DNA from: Sinohyriopsis cumingii
Lineage: Eukaryota; Mollusca; Bivalvia; Unionida; Unionidae
Length of the DNA stretch: 64,000 nt
Reading direction: 5' to 3'
Assembly (NCBI GenBank): GCA_028554795.2
Contig: CM068832.1
Location: 89,018,511-89,082,510, forward strand
Shown: positions 1 through 12,965 of the stretch, piece by piece
Layout: each line of letters begins with the position of its first letter
Position numbering within the stretch: the first letter of the stretch is position 1
Translations under genes and position numbers: made by a program
The notes under the pieces: model-generated
What the model saw: the letters and a program-made list of their open reading frames with translations, nothing else
Told to the model about the DNA's origin: nothing
Databases searched by the model: none

Positions 1-320
1 TGACATGTTATATTATGGCAGGTCAACATCTTAAAAATAAATTTCTACATTTCATCAGCATAATCGGAGCTTTGTCAGGTACAATTAGATTTTTTTCAAT
101 AAGCCTGACGAGCTCCTCACTTATGTGAAATTAGAGAGGTCCCGGGTGACAGGCTATCGGATTTTTGAACTATGTATAACATCCTTACAAAATAATACTT
201 CATTTTATTACACAAGATATATCCTCGTAAAATTCTAGTTTTAAGCTTTGATTATTAGGAACACCTTTGCATGCTTATTTTAATTTTTAATTTATTGCTT
301 TTGCCTTTTGCCCATTATAG
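1..320. other. No gene seen; sequence upstream of SET exon 1
   Basis: AT-rich DNA with no coding signal. It ends in a pyrimidine-rich stretch and an AG acceptor at 319-320, so it is probably intron or upstream flank of the SET-domain locus. Confidence 0.5.
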
Positions 321-502
321 GTTATGGTGTCTTTGCAAATGTGGCATTCAACAGAGGTGATTTTCTACCTGAGTATGTATGGGGAAAGGATTGACACATT
401 AGAGGCTGAGAGAAGGGAGAAAAGATATAGCAGGAAACAACGAAATCATAAATACAATAGATGTTATCTCTTTGGCTTTAAATATCATCAGAAGACACAT
501 TA
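321..502 (+). pseudogene. SET-domain methyltransferase, exon-like piece 1 (frameshifted)
   Basis: After the AG at 319-320 the frame reads YGVFANVAFNRGDFL, the usual N-terminal SET motif (GxGVFA, then ...GDFLxEY). A +1 shift near 385-395 is needed to continue with GERIDTLEAERREKRY and YLFGFKYHQKTH, the second half of the SET N-terminal part. The piece ends at a good GTAAGT donor (503). Its split last codon joins phase-correctly to the exon at 2307 to give the YIDAT motif. Such proteins methylate lysines using S-adenosylmethionine. The frameshift plus stops in later exons indicate a pseudogene, although an error in the assembled sequence could explain this one lesion. Confidence 0.7.
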
Positions 503-2306
503 GTAAGTTTCAGCTGATATAATTATTATATATCTAAGATTTAATACAATTATCAGGGCTGAAACTGCAAGGTTTTGTGGGCTAAATAGTATACAATTAA
601 AACCTCATGCAGCGAGTACAGAGAGAAATTCAAATAGAAGAAAATTTCTCATAACATCAAAAAATTCTCCATGTAAATTGTTCCTTGAATCAGAACATAG
701 CTTCAGCCTTGAAATTGCAAGATAATATGTGTGCTATATGTGGGAATATTATTTTGTATTTATTATTTAGTGTTTAGCATAAAACAGGCTTTTTTTGTCT
801 GTTTTATGTTGCAAATGAGAAACGAATCAATGTACAAATTCCAATTTCTGCAATTAGTTTAGTGAAAGCTGTATTGCTAGCTGGAAATTTGAATGGAAAC
901 GGAACCTATAATCAGCAATTAAGCTTTGATTCATTAGTGTTTGCTATAAACTGCCACACTGCAGACACTGTAGCGATATGACTGAAAAATTGTTAAAGCT
1001 ACGTTTAAAATCCAAATCACACACACACACACATTAGTGTTTGCTTACAATGAATACACGTTTTCACCAGCAGAGTTGCTCCATTAACCTGTGCAACCAA
1101 TCAGGTGAAAGTGGCTTCTTCCCTGCATGCCGTTCAAAACATGGTATAGAGTAGAGGTCATATAAGACACAAAAAACAAATCCTTTCAGCCAAGTAAATT
1201 GTTTGGGAATTGTGTACTATTTGTTGTATATAATAGTTGCAATCCTTTAATTCAGTCTAAATTATATTTTTGGGGGCATGTTTAAATTAACTGGCTGTGT
1301 GCATATGTTGAACACCTTTCAAGTTACAGTGAAAGTCTTTTTTTGCAATTTTGTTACAGCCAATTTTTTTTTACAATTTATTTATACATAATCCCCAAAT
1401 TTAGCTGAACAAGAGTTACTGTCCTTTTTCACTCCTAGTAGAACTTCAGCACTTAACATTTTGCTCATACTGAGTTTGAAAATAAATGGAGAATAGCATC
1501 TAGTGGTACATTTGATTTTTAGTCGGAATTCAAAGGAAAACTTTTTTCAGGACCGTTTTAATTAAAATGATTGAGTTCACAGACTGATTTCAGTTTATCA
1601 GGGATGTGGGTGTTTGCAATAATAGACCCCCTTCTTGACCAAATATTCAGCTTGGAAGAAGGATCATGGGCTTATTATCGCTGATGAATATTCAGATTTT
1701 CTCTAGATACATGCCATAGACTAAGAAAATTTTGTATTCATTCTGCGGTGTAGAAAATTGCCTATTAACACGGGAAAGGATGATAATGAAGTATTTTTAC
1801 AGCCCATTCTGCATATATTAGGATTATTTAGGCAAATGCAGATGAAAGTGAGATAAGACTAAATTATAAGGACCATTCAGATGTTCTGAATTCAGTAAAC
1901 AAACTCATCACCTTGCAGTGGTCCATAGCATCATTGAGGTGTGAAAACCAACACTCAAAGACTTGCATTGTAAAGACATCTGCACCGAGACATAATTATG
2001 AACGTACTAAATTGAACTATTTCAATGCATTAAAGATCAGACAAAAGGCCACTAGTGTCTTGCAAATCTGTCCCTTAAAATTTGATGTAGAGATGTGGGC
2101 ATTGTAATTATAATTTAAGAACTTGTTATATGTCATGGGGTGGCTGGTATTCCCATCATCTCCTATTCAGCTCTAGGATCTAGGTTAATGTGACTTGACA
2201 GTTTTGTTTTAGTAGATAGCATGGACAAATCTTTGCTACGATTGTTGATCTATTTAAAGGATTGGAAGATGTAGCCTTTTGTAAGTTGCATTTTCTTTTA
2301 CTTTAG
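503..2306. other. Intron of the SET-domain locus
   Basis: It begins GTAAGT and ends CTTTAG. I see no coding signal in its 1.8 kb, only a short (CA)n run near 1018-1033 and oligo-T stretches. Confidence 0.6.
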
Positions 2307-2511
2307 TATAGATGCAACATCTACAAGAGGACACGTGTGCCAATTTGTGAATGATGCTGCAGACCACACAAAATCGTGTAATGCACGAATGAAATTGGCG
2401 GTGTACAATTCTTACCCAAGGCTTTGTCTCTTTGCAACCAGAAATATTGACAGTGGTGAGGAGATTAGATAGGACTATGGAGATGGAAAGAACTTGTACT
2501 TGCGGAATAAG
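2307..2511 (+). pseudogene. SET-domain methyltransferase, exon-like piece 2 (core, nonsense codon)
   Basis: The frame gives the SET core: IDAT near the start, FVND (the NHS/ND substrate-cofactor motif), LCLFATRNIDSGEEI, then DYGDG. This order matches KMT5A-like (SETD8-like) SET domains. A TAG at about 2468-2470 sits where the family has the conserved Tyr of the [Y]DYG motif, so the C-terminal catalytic core would be lost. The exon is bounded by CTTTAG and a GTAGCA donor. The order of motifs is seen; the family name is from knowledge; catalytic death is inferred. Confidence 0.75.
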
Positions 2512-2639
2512 GTAGCACATTCATATTTATTTTATCCCCATCCCGCAAATCTTTGAGTGATATATATTAGGAAACTTCTTCAAAATTTCATTATGTCTCT
2601 CTATAATTTCTTGATACAATTATGGCATTCCAATGCTGA

Positions 2640-2790
2640 TCCCTTCAGTTATGACCCATGTCCCTGTGGATGAAATGAGGGAAAGAAATTGAATGGCCCT
2701 TGGTGGCAGAAATTCTAAAGTTATACTGGCTGCCAAGTATAGCCTATCTTATGCTGAGAAATAGCATTAAACCCCAAAGCAACAACACAC
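2640..2790 (-). repeat. Dispersed repeat, 'GTTTAA...CAGCA' family, copy 1
   Basis: The minus strand reads GGGTTTAATGCTATTTCTCAG followed by a 'ATAGGCTATACTTGGCAGCC' block, matching the heads of the copies at 4160, 4985 and 12745. Probably a SINE or short non-autonomous element. Confidence 0.55.
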
Positions 2791-2929
2791 CTTTCCTGAT
2801 TGACTGACCTAAGTTTTACTTTTGTGTTTGCATGAAACAGGAAACATTTTTTAGTCTTATGATCATTACAAAAATGAAACTAGATGTTTATAAATTAACA
2901 TAGCTTCTCGGTGAGTGTTGCAGGTAGAA

Positions 2930-3185
2930 TTTAAATTTACAATGATCCCCCAGGGGGCTGAGTGGTCTAAAGTTCTCTCCTTTACTGATCCCTGCCACCA
3001 CACCTCTGTCCACATGGGATCAAGGAACGACCTTGACCAATGCGAGTCAGTGAGAAAGCTTTTCATTAGCTTCTCATGGGGTATGTTGCTCTTACAGCGG
3101 TTTTCCCAGGTTCCTCCTCTACCATTTATACTGGCCGCCATGTATAGTCTATCATGTGCTGAAAATGGCACTCACCCCCCCCCTC
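2930..3185 (-). repeat. Dispersed repeat, 'GTTTAA...CAGCA' family, copy 2
   Basis: On the minus strand it starts with GCCATTTTCAGCACATGATA, then the 'ctatacatggcggccagtata' block and the tail with 'gagaaagctt' and 'gggatca', collinear with the other copies. Open frames on both strands here are repeat sequence, not genes. Confidence 0.6.
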
Positions 3186-3318
3186 AAGAATGATCCTTAT
3201 TTTTAAGGTCACCGTGGGCTATTTTAATTCATACCAATCATAATTTAATAGTAACAAGAAGAATTAAATAATGCAAGTCTGTCATTTGTATCTTATCTCA
3301 TGAAAATTGTTTTGTCAG

Positions 3319-3438
3319 ATATTATTGTGCCAGAAGAAGAAAATGGAGATATTGCAAAAGAAGAAATTAAAACATGAAATGAGCCAACAGAGCAAGGGGA
3401 GATCTCAGACGAACTTAAAGAGAATGCAGAAATTCCAG
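3319..3438 (+). pseudogene. SET locus, acidic linker exon-like piece 3
   Basis: It is flanked by TTTGTCAG and GTAAAA splice-like signals. One frame reads an acidic stretch (IIVPEEENGDIAKEEIKT, then NEPTEQGEISDELKENAEIP) broken by one TGA at about 3376. The trailing single base is in phase with the exon at 6448. Another frame is fully open but gives a lysine/glutamine-rich sequence without recognisable features. The assignment to the SET locus rests on order, strand and splice phase, so it is less sure than exons 1, 2 and 4. Confidence 0.45.
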
Positions 3439-4159
3439 GTAAAATGTGATGATAATATAAAAATATTGAATTGATAATTTTTTAACTCATTGAATAGGAT
3501 AGAACTTTGTGATGTCATGGTTAAGGGTTTGGCGATAGACATACTTGAAGATTGATCGGTAAAATCAGATGAGCAAATCATGGATTGCAGTTTTCATAAT
3601 CTGTTATAAATGATTGTGGTAATATTGTTCCTTGGGATATACTGTTCAGATTTGCCATTAGTTTTCAATGTGTACACAGCACAGAAGTGAAATTGATGTT
3701 AATTTTTTGCATTAAAAATGTTAATAAAAATATGTAGCTTCTGTCACTAGAATCAAACAATAGATTTGTTAGATATTATTGACTGGATAAACTTCAAATA
3801 ACATTAAAAGCTGATGACTTTAATAATGTGTGTAATGTGTTTCTATTTTTGTACACTATTATTTAATGAAATTTCTCCAGGGTATATATGTAGTTAAATA
3901 CTTTTTCCATTTATCAATTTATGTTTATGTATAATTCAAAGTTACAAAAAGCGGGACGGATGACATATCCAACAAAACAGCTAGTTTCACTTTATCAGCC
4001 CTAATTTCACAATATATTTTTAAATAAATATGAACTTATAAAATTATTAAGATTTTTGTAATGTACAGCCATTACCAAAGTCTCTGTACTGAGAAGACGT
4101 TTGTGAAATGTCACATGCCTCTAATGCATGTATTGTTTTGGTAATGAGGATTATTCTGC

Positions 4160-4390
4160 TTCCATTCTATTGTACAGATGTTGTTTTGGATCTAATGCCA
4201 ATTTTCACTGCATGATACACTATACATGGCAGTCATTATAACTGCTTGAGGAAGAGCCCCCAAAACCCCTGGTAAGAACCACCAACTCACTGGAAGCAAT
4301 TGACATTGGCAGGACTTTAGACTCAAACCCACTCAGGTGAGATGGCAGTGATTGGTAAAGTTGAGTGCTTTAGACCCCAAGCCCCACTTT
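4160..4390 (+). repeat. Dispersed repeat, 'GTTTAA...CAGCA' family, copy 3
   Basis: It has the blocks 'atgccaattttcactgcatg', 'ctatacatggcagtcattat', 'ctggtaagaaccaccaac' and 'gtgctttagacc' in the same order as copies at 4985 and 12745. Confidence 0.55.
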
Positions 4391-4984
4391 CATTCTGCAT
4401 TTTGTTACTTAAAATAGAGAAGCTGCCAGGGTGCATGAGTGTGCAAAAATTTGTGTGAATTTGAGCCCTTAGAAATCAGTGAAACGCAAGAACTCCCGCA
4501 AATTAGCTCAAGGGTCATGTGTATACCCAGCATGGTATAGAATTTTATTCATCTTTTAACCCTTGAAGCATTCCACAAAACATAAGTTGTGCTGCTGGTC
4601 AAGATCTTGTATGCGTACTACAGTGTTGTTTTTCAGGTAGGTAACTATTACACATCTGGGTACTTCAGCTTGACATTAAGGGTGTTAAGCTTAATTTAAT
4701 AGGTACATTGGGCTTTGGAACAAGCATTTTGCTATAGTTTTAACTTTGTATTCATCAAGGCAGTTATACAGATTCTTGTTTAAAATATGGGCCGCCTAGA
4801 CAACCCCACATGGCAGACTATGAACATGGTTCATCATTAGGTGATGATTTACTTTCTGCAAATAGTGGCTGAAGTTGGTGATGATGACAATGATTTTGAA
4901 AGTTTGAAGTATTTCATTACAGAGAATGTGTTACTGGAAATGATGTCGAATACAAGACAAATGTACAACAACCAACAACAACCA

Positions 4985-5220
4985 ATGGTGTTGTTGGTTT
5001 TAACACCATTTCTAGCATATCATAGGCTATACATGGCAGTCAGTATATTTGGTGGAAGAATAAACACCAACCCATGGAAAGCTACTGCCAAGCTTTGTTA
5101 CACACTCATATTGGTCAAGCCAAAAGTTGAACCCATGCGGACAGATATGGGTGAGCTGTAAAGAGGAGCATTTAGGTCACTGAGCCATCTGGATCTCCCA
5201 AGTCCATTGTACATGCTGGA
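4985..5220 (+). repeat. Dispersed repeat, 'GTTTAA...CAGCA' family, copy 4
   Basis: It has the blocks 'taacaccatttctagcatat', 'ggctatacatggcagtcagt', 'ccatggaaagctactgccaa' and a tail with 'gagctgtaaagaggagcatt'. The overlapping 106-codon open frame (4841-5161) is this repeat. Confidence 0.6.
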
Positions 5221-6447
5221 TGGGCAAAAACAAGTTGAATAATGACCATTCCCACCTATACTGCAGTAATTGAAATTAAGTGTAGAAATGAATAATACCA
5301 AGCCTAGATAAAATAAGGCAATTTAAAAGTAATGCACAATGTTTATTTCTTTTCTCAAGCAATTTAGCAATGAGTGATCTTGTGCTACATAAATATATAA
5401 CACTTTAACCTTTTACCTCATAGAATGTATGGCTTTGTAGGCAGTTGATATACATGTACCTGAGTTATACAGTGCAGTGTGCTATAAATAGAACATATGT
5501 TACCTATTTGACTCCATACGTTCAACATCAGTTTTAACCATTTTCCAGTTTTGGTATACATCTATTATGTATAGAAAGATTTAAGAGTAAAATCTGATCG
5601 TTATAGTTGTATAATTATTTTTGACAGAATAACTTTTTATGTGCTTTTACAGAACTTATTTACTGTCAAGCATTTGAAGCTATGTAACAAACAGTAGCTG
5701 CCATTTCTCATACTCTAAATTTATCAGTTCTTTGTCTATGTCTCCATCACTAAATGACCCGAAGCTGATAAATTATAAATACTCATTGATGCGTACATAA
5801 ACATCAGTGCCCTTACCTGTGTTATTTAAGCTTCAATAGTCGTGATTCTGATTGTGCAAACTCCAGAAAGTACTGCACAAAATCCGCAGCTTCGGTTTTG
5901 GAGAGTTACTTTAAATATCAGATTAGGACTAGAGCTTAAACATCGACTATGTGATCTGACATAATGGTCATTTACATCAATGAATGTTGTATCTAATGGG
6001 GGGTTTCCCATGAAGGTGGCACTATGAAAACCAGCCCAAAATGGCTGCCGTTTACAGCAGGCAACCAAATGTGCTTCCATGAGAATGGTGTAGATGTATC
6101 AAAATGGATCCATGTTAGTTGTTGTATTACTTACTGGCATTTTAAAACTCCTATCCAGTATTACTTTAATATTACCTTTTTGAGCCGATTCCCAACACTT
6201 GTGATGGTTAAAGTTAAAATAAATTAGTTTGTCCATGTAGTTAAACTTGTGCCCCGCCGCCCCAATTATCTTCTGCACATATTTGTTGTGGCATGTGTGG
6301 CACCAATTGTAAAGGATATGAGTCTTAGTTGCTGTTTCCTCTGGTTAGCAGAGCATCAGTCCCTTAGTGGAATTTTGTTTAAAGTGTTTCCTTAGTCTTA
6401 TCAACATACTTATTTTGTTATCTCAAAAATCATCTTATATTTTTCAG

Positions 6448-6724
6448 TTCTTGAATCTAGAAAGGTATGTACCAGCAATATACCAGTTGCAGTATCAACA
6501 AAGAGACATAAAAGCACCAAATCTAAAACTCTGCAAAGACCTTGGACAAGTCAAGAAAGGAATGCTGTGCTCCAACACTTGCGTTGTTTCATCAGGCTGC
6601 TCAAAATGGCTAGGCAAGAAGATGTACTAAATGTTCTTGCAAAAAAAAAAAACATGCCTTGGATCAAGATGATAGCGAAATATTAAGGACTTTGTTTACT
6701 ATCAGATACAAAGGGCCAAAATAA
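6448..6724 (+). pseudogene. SET locus, C-terminal RPWT module exon (poly-A frameshift)
   Basis: After TTTTTCAG the frame that is phase-consistent with exon 3 reads a basic linker, then RPWTSQERNAVLQHL and a helical segment, then reaches an A12 run at 6640-6651 where a shift is needed to continue to a TAA at 6722. A module of this type (RPWT..E..AV, ending in a Trp/Ile helix) occurs at the C-terminus of a large group of invertebrate and fish zinc-finger/SET proteins, so it fits as the last exon. Function unknown; it may be a DNA- or protein-binding helix bundle. Confidence 0.55.
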
Positions 6725-7709
6725 ATATGAAGTTGTAATGTCATTTGCACAACAAGTAATTATTTGTCTTATAAGTTAAAAATGGCATTGTGCTTAGTTT
6801 TCACACATGCACACACATAAGAACTTGTTTCTTTTTAGCTTTACTTGAGTTTGCCTCAGGTCCATTATGAATTGTACCATACATCCTGTCTTCAAAAGCA
6901 TTTGCCAAAGCACAGTTACAATTTAGCTCAGTATTATTTAATTCATTTATGCCATACAAATTTCAAACTAAACCTTGTTCTGTCGACACAAACAGTTTTA
7001 ATTTAGAAACAAAAAAGTCATCAACAGCAAGTGCAATGTTAAAGAAATGCCTTTTTTAGTAGATGGAGTTGTCTCATATGCATGATTTTGATATGGATGC
7101 TAGCATAGTAACAAAGTTGGCACATACACGATACCAGCTGCTAAAATTAAGATAAAGGGTATGAGAATACAGTAAAGGAATTATCTAAATCATGAAACTG
7201 TAGTGCAGGTAGAATATAGAATTTAGCACTTTTTTTTACATGCCAAACATTCCAAATTAATGCAGTTTGAACAAAATAATGCTTTGTAATAGTTGTTTAA
7301 AATTCATAATTGCCATTTAAAATATCCATACCTTGACTATATTTAAAAGAGCAAGCAATTTAGATATTAGTATCATCATCATCATTATTATTACTATATA
7401 AAAGATGAAGAACAATATGCATATGCATGCGGGAAAAAAATCAAAGTAGTAATTAAAATTTGAAGATTGCAGTAAAAACAATATTAAGATCAATGATGAA
7501 TACAAAATAAAAATGGAAATAGTAGTGTAAAACAATGGCTGATACGTTTATCACAATTTTAAAATTAAGATTTTTTAAAATATAGAAATTTTCAGAATTT
7601 ATCAGACACTTACACTTGTATTTAGGAATTTGTATTTGCAACAAAAATTATAACAATCATGTCTACTCAGATGACCTTGATAATGAGCAAAATCCACACA
7701 TACTAATTA
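6725..7709. other. No gene seen
   Basis: Very AT-rich, with a short ATC/ATT trinucleotide stretch near 7370-7395. The hydrophobic minus-strand open frames here are low-complexity translations. Confidence 0.5.
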
Positions 7710-8230
7710 ATTGATCTTGCATCTGATTTACTAAACTATTTCTTATCTGACCTTGATCAAACTTGAAACATTATTTATATCATAAAGATGTTTGATGTTG
7801 ATAATCAGCGCGATGTATGCAACTTAATGAAGTGATCTGCATTTGCTTGGCTAACTTTGTTGCCACGATGGACGCCATATTTCTGCTCTATTTTTGATCC
7901 AATTTTGAAGATAAAATGATGTCAATAAGACCTCGAACAAGTTCAGTAAGATCGATGCATATTATTGAGGAAGCATCTTGCATCTGATTAGTCAGGCTTG
8001 TTGCTACTCTAGCAACCATATTTCTGGTCCTATTTTGAACAAACTCGAAATTTCAGCTTATATCATGCAGATCTTGGATGAAGATCAAAAGCTTGGACTG
8101 TACAGTAATAAGCGAGATCTATGCGTATTTATGAGGCAGTCTTGTGTGTGACTGAGATTGTTACCATTCTGGAGACCATAACTTTCGTCGTAACTAGAAT
8201 AATGGGTTTATATTGTAAAGATCTGCAAAG
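7710..8230. repeat. Divergent tandem repeat, unit about 150 bp, 3-4 copies
   Basis: Recurring anchors: 'ttgttgccacgatgg...ccatatttctg' near 7857, 'ttgttgctactctag...ccatatttctgg' near 7999, 'ttgttaccattctgg...ccataacttt' near 8157, each preceded by a 'cttgcatctgatt'-like block. The spacing is about 142-158 bp. Copies are diverged. Confidence 0.55.
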
Positions 8231-10154
8231 TTTTTAAAATAAGATCCAAGCATTGATGGATTCTTTTATCAGATTGCACTTGTGAAACCATAGTTATGAC
8301 CTGTTTGGTTTATTATCATCAAGGTCTAAATGACTTTGATTATGAGAAAGAGACTCCCAGTGCATATAAACTGTGCCTTTATGTTTTGAAATAACCTCTG
8401 AGGATATCATACATTAGGTAAAATCAACATGATAGAAAGTTTGGGAGACAGTTTACGTTGAATTTATTCTCATATTACTACATAAACTTGATTGGCAAAA
8501 TGGTTACATAATCCAGATGATTGACAACAGGCCCACTTGAGCCTTTTGTTATATCTTTATTGGTATATGCCATCTTAATATCAGAAATAAAGGTAGTAAC
8601 TGACTTTTCATGTTAGGATTATTTTCACCAGCTTTTGCAGCATAAGCGACTGATTATTTAGACTATGTAATGCATTAATTTTTTGCTGTTTTTTTTCTGC
8701 TTTCTTCCCTTTTATAAGTTGTCTGGTGCAGTTTCAATATATCTTTTTCAAGTGTATGAATTGAAATGATGATTTTGTTTAACATTATTCCTTTAAAGCT
8801 ACTTAAAAGCAAAGTAATATAATATGGGAATAAAGGAGTATACATTTTTTTCTCATAATCATCTATCCATGCATAATAGAAAACAGCAACATCTAGATAG
8901 CTTATATGAAAGTGCCTTGTCCATAAATCTTTATTTGCTACTTGTCTTGCTCCAAGTCTGGGTCCTTGTGGTCTCTTTGCACAGTCCGTGATTTTATATC
9001 ACCTATGTAACATACAGAATAGCTTAGTGGTATAGTAACCCTGGTATCGGAAGCAACATTTACAGGCAGGTTAACCAAATTGTAAGAATTTTGTTTTCCT
9101 CGCATCCAATCAAGATCTATGCTTTTGAGTCTTCATGAACTCTGGTCAGTCTTATAATTGAAAGATTCTGAACCTTCCAAGGTTAGAATAGATTACAGTG
9201 ATCAACATTTTTGCAGTTATTACTTTGTTGCTTCAAGGTTTTTGCTGAGATTTTTTGGCCTGGATTAGTAGCTGCAGTTGTGGATATGATACCTCCAGGG
9301 AACTAGGTCAAGGTGTAACTTGCATCAGACAAAACCTCACCAGAATATGATCACAAATACCTATTTTTCTTGGTTAACCTGTGCATTATAGTTGAATGGC
9401 ATAATTTGAGTTGCATACATGATACCTTCATGTTACTGAATTGGGAAAAGTGTTCCTCACATTATTAAAAACTAATGCAGGGGAGAGTAAGTAACATTCA
9501 CATTTATTTAAAAACCTATTTGTTGCTGCCTGTTAACTTGGCTGTTAGTTTTGAAAACTCTTTAAAAAATGTGGAAATTTTGTATATAATTAGAGACATC
9601 ATTTTAGGTTCTAATGATATGTGAACTTTTTGAGAATTTGGTAGCAGTTTTGAATGAGTTTTGTTACTGACATTTTAATACCAGTTCGCAAACAAAATAA
9701 AATCGCTTGAAGTGGATCTAAAACTTGTTTTGTCCAAGTGTATCCATCTTTTGAAAAGTAATTGCACCACCATCAGTGCAATGATGTGCCCAGCAGCTGA
9801 AGCAAAAGTTTCAGTTTTGACATAATCTAAGGTGGTTCCCATGATGATGAAGACTACATATGTATGGCAAACATGACAACACTGTGGATGAAAACACATA
9901 TACACACATATAATCAGATTTTGGGGATATTTTGTGTATGCTGTTCATTTTAATTTTGTCTGTGGGAGATGGGATGTCCAGCACAACCATATTAATGTTT
10001 CTGCAACTGTGCAGCTGTGTATATTTGAAATTATTAAAATCTGTGTTGGAAATTAAAAATTTAGAAAATTAATCCATAAACAACAAGATGAAATATTTGT
10101 ATTTATAAAAGTAGTTTGTATATATTTATAATACATATACAGGTATTTAGATTT
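8231..10154. other. No gene seen
   Basis: No conserved coding motif and no open frame that I trust. AT-rich intergenic DNA. Confidence 0.5.
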
Positions 10155-11290
10155 TAGCTCTACTTGTCATAGACCAAGAGAGCTAACTAGATGGTTTGTG
10201 ATGTTCTGTCTGTCTGTTAAGCATAAGTTTGTCAACAAGATTCCTAAACGTGTAATAGCCATGAAACATTACATGCAGTCATCCCAAAGTCTGGTTGATC
10301 CTAAATGAAAATGGTACTGCTGAGGCATGACCATCTTGAAAATCTTGTTGCAACTTATCCTGAATGGATGGTAATATCAATACGGGGTTTTCACTAAATA
10401 ATTCACGTCCTGAATGAAAATCATGCATGTCTGCTGTCCCATGTGGCAGTCTTCTTGAAAATCTTGTTGCTACTCAACATACGAAAATTGACATAAACGT
10501 TTTACATTAAGAACTTGTATGATGTCTAGGTGGTCCTAACTAAACGAAGACAGTTCTGTTTCTTTTTATTGCTACTTCTGAACATCACCATGGGGTTTCT
10601 ACTATGGGACATTGTATGATGTTGACTTGGTCCTAAATCTAAATTGCGTCGAACTGACATCCAATTTTGCCACAACATGAGCCATCTTTAGTCGTATCAA
10701 CATGGTATTTTCACAAAAGGAATTGTTTCGGTATCTAGTTGCATTGTTAAGAAAATTTTGAAGATCTGACATACACTATGCCCACCACAGTAGCAGTTTG
10801 AAAATATTTGTGTCCCTATTACTCCTTGATGCAAAGCCATGCAAACATTTGGTTATTACCAGGTCATTTTGTGTATGGTGCTAAATGAAAATGGTGCAGA
10901 TCTGTTATCCACTATCTTGTTATCGCGACTCCTCCATAAATAGAAAGTCATTTTGACTTGCGGGGGTTGACAAGATTAATTATGATATCTATTTGTCCTT
11001 ATTGAAAATGTACTGATCTGGCTTCAAATATGGTCATCATGATAGCCATCTTGAAAATCTTATCCTTACTCCTTCTAAACGGAATCTCTTATGGGGTTTC
11101 TCATCAGAAGAAATCTTATAAAATTTAGTTAGGCCTGAATGTCAATTATGTCGGTATGATATCAATATGAAAACCAATGTGTCAACTTTGGAAATACTGT
11201 TATCACTGCTACAGAAGAATTGATATCCACATAGGGTTTTCATCAAAAGACTTCTTACGATATCCATACATGCCAACCATTACATCATAT
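10155..11290 (+). repeat. Composite dispersed element with head and ~140-bp tandem array, copy A
   Basis: The head 'ttagctctacttgtcatagaccaagagag...gttctgtctgtctgttaa' is followed by diverged units carrying 'catcttgaaaatcttgttgc', 'ctgaatgga', 'atcaacatggggttttcac' and 'ttatgatgtctagttggtcc'-like blocks. The same head and the same units in the same orientation recur at 44715-46140. It is a dispersed repeat with an expanded internal satellite, possibly a Helitron-like or other non-autonomous element; the class is not determined. Confidence 0.6.
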
Positions 11291-12744
11291 GGGTTATGCT
11301 TTTCATGCACATTAGAAAATAAAATAAAAGTAAAGCAATAAAAAGTTGTTTTTATCATTTTTATTATCATTTTTAAAAAATTCCACTCGTATATTATTTG
11401 GAATTTGTCACGGCGGCACAAAGCAGTCTCAATAGAATAAGTAAACTGTACTAGGTGACAATCGACGATAAAACTATTAGAATGGCTGAGTTTGAAATTG
11501 TGCTAGTCAAAATGGAAAACCATCAGCTTCGAGCATAGACACGGAACCGGGGCATTAGCGACCAAAAACAAGTACAATGCTTTTACATGGCTGTACTGAA
11601 GCTCCTTATAAGAATTTCACTTACAAGGCTACACTCGTATAGTTGCGGGATTTGGAAAAATAATCATCAATTGTATGGTTTTTTAATTGTTTATTTGGTT
11701 CCTGAATTAGGTTAATGTCTTCCATCCCACACGACTTAGCATGGGGACCTCTTGGTAACGTTGCTTCGCAGGCTCGCACACACTCGTGTAAATCAAGCAA
11801 ACGAGTGTGATTCGAGGGCAAAGTCATGGGATACAGAAGACTTTGTCCTATATCAGTAACAAAGGTTCAAAAGCCGCATAATGATGCAAGTCACGCGATC
11901 TTAGGGGCGGTTTAGAACTAGTGCTTGACAAGAGAAAAGGTACATTATTGATAGGCATTGTGAAGTATCTTCATATCTTGCCTTGTCTGACTCTTTGTCG
12001 AACACAGGAACAAAAGTGTTGCATTTTGCAACTGTTGCAGCTTTTGGGGAAGGTATATATTCATTACATCTTGTATGGTCCACAAGTCCTGACTTTAACA
12101 CAAAGTGTACACCTTTGATTACAGAAGTGTTCTTTGACTCATGCTTGTGAAATAGCGTGCAAAAGATCACATTCAATGTTTTCTGACTATATGTGAGCGA
12201 TGAGAACAGATTTGATCATATACAGTTGAAATATTTTGACATCTTCAGGTTCAAATTTTCATCCCGATCACATTTCTTTCCCATATCCATGATGGTTAAT
12301 GCTGTTTTGGATGTTATTAATTGCTAACTAGTTAATCAGTCACAATTTACAACTATCAAATTTATTTTATTGGACTTTTTTTGTTCGTTTGTTTTACTAC
12401 TGAATAATAAATGAAAAAACTCGCGTGTTTTGGTTACTTGACTGAATTTTACATTCTTATTGTTCTATCCATAAATACTTTCTATTTTAATCGAAGCCGC
12501 TATGGCATTTATTGTTATAACTATATAATATAAAGCTAGATATGCGTCGTCAATCGATTTAGTTGGTAAAAGACAATCGATGATGTTTGGCTAGGTAGGA
12601 TATGCCAGCAGTTTAAAATAGAGACTCTGATGCCTGAAATAGTTTGCATGAGTGTAGATGGGATCACTTGGGCGTGGCAGTGTAATCTTTAACCAGGTTT
12701 CATGACGGAAGGACTAAACTAGGATTAAAGTGCTTTGTTGTTGA
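11291..12744. other. No gene seen
   Basis: Short open frames on both strands overlap at 11901-12176 but have no recognisable motif and no splice or start context. I see no feature. Confidence 0.45.
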
Positions 12745-12965
12745 CGGTTTAACGCCATTTTTCAGCACACGATAGGCAGCACATGGCGGTCATTATAACT
12801 TAGTATAAGTAGTGGAGGAAAGCCTGGTAAAAACCAACAACCTACGGGAAGCTACTGGCAAGCTTTCTCACAGAGCACGACAGAAACAAACCCACAAGAA
12901 TGGAGATGAGATGAGGAAACTGTAAAAGTGAGCTCTTTAGACAAATCGTCCACCTAGGGCCCCGA
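12745..12965 (+). repeat. Dispersed repeat, 'GTTTAA...CAGCA' family, best copy
   Basis: The clearest copy: it begins 'ggtttaacgccatttttcag', then 'gcacatggcggtcattataa', 'gtggaggaaagcctggtaaa', 'gggaagctactggcaagctt' and ends near 'gtgagctctttagac'. The start resembles a repeat head I know from molluscan genomes (from memory). Confidence 0.65.

Larger units (their letters stand above)
3439..6447. other. Intronic/intergenic DNA between SET-locus pieces
   Basis: About 3 kb with no coding signal other than repeat-derived open frames. It contains two forward copies of the dispersed repeat (4160-4390 and 4985-5220). Confidence 0.5.

Noticed and set aside
2866..3193. Pair of overlapping ~100-codon frames on opposite strands
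   Set aside because: Both lie inside a dispersed repeat copy.
4841..5161. 106-codon plus-strand frame
   Set aside because: Mostly dispersed repeat sequence; no motif.
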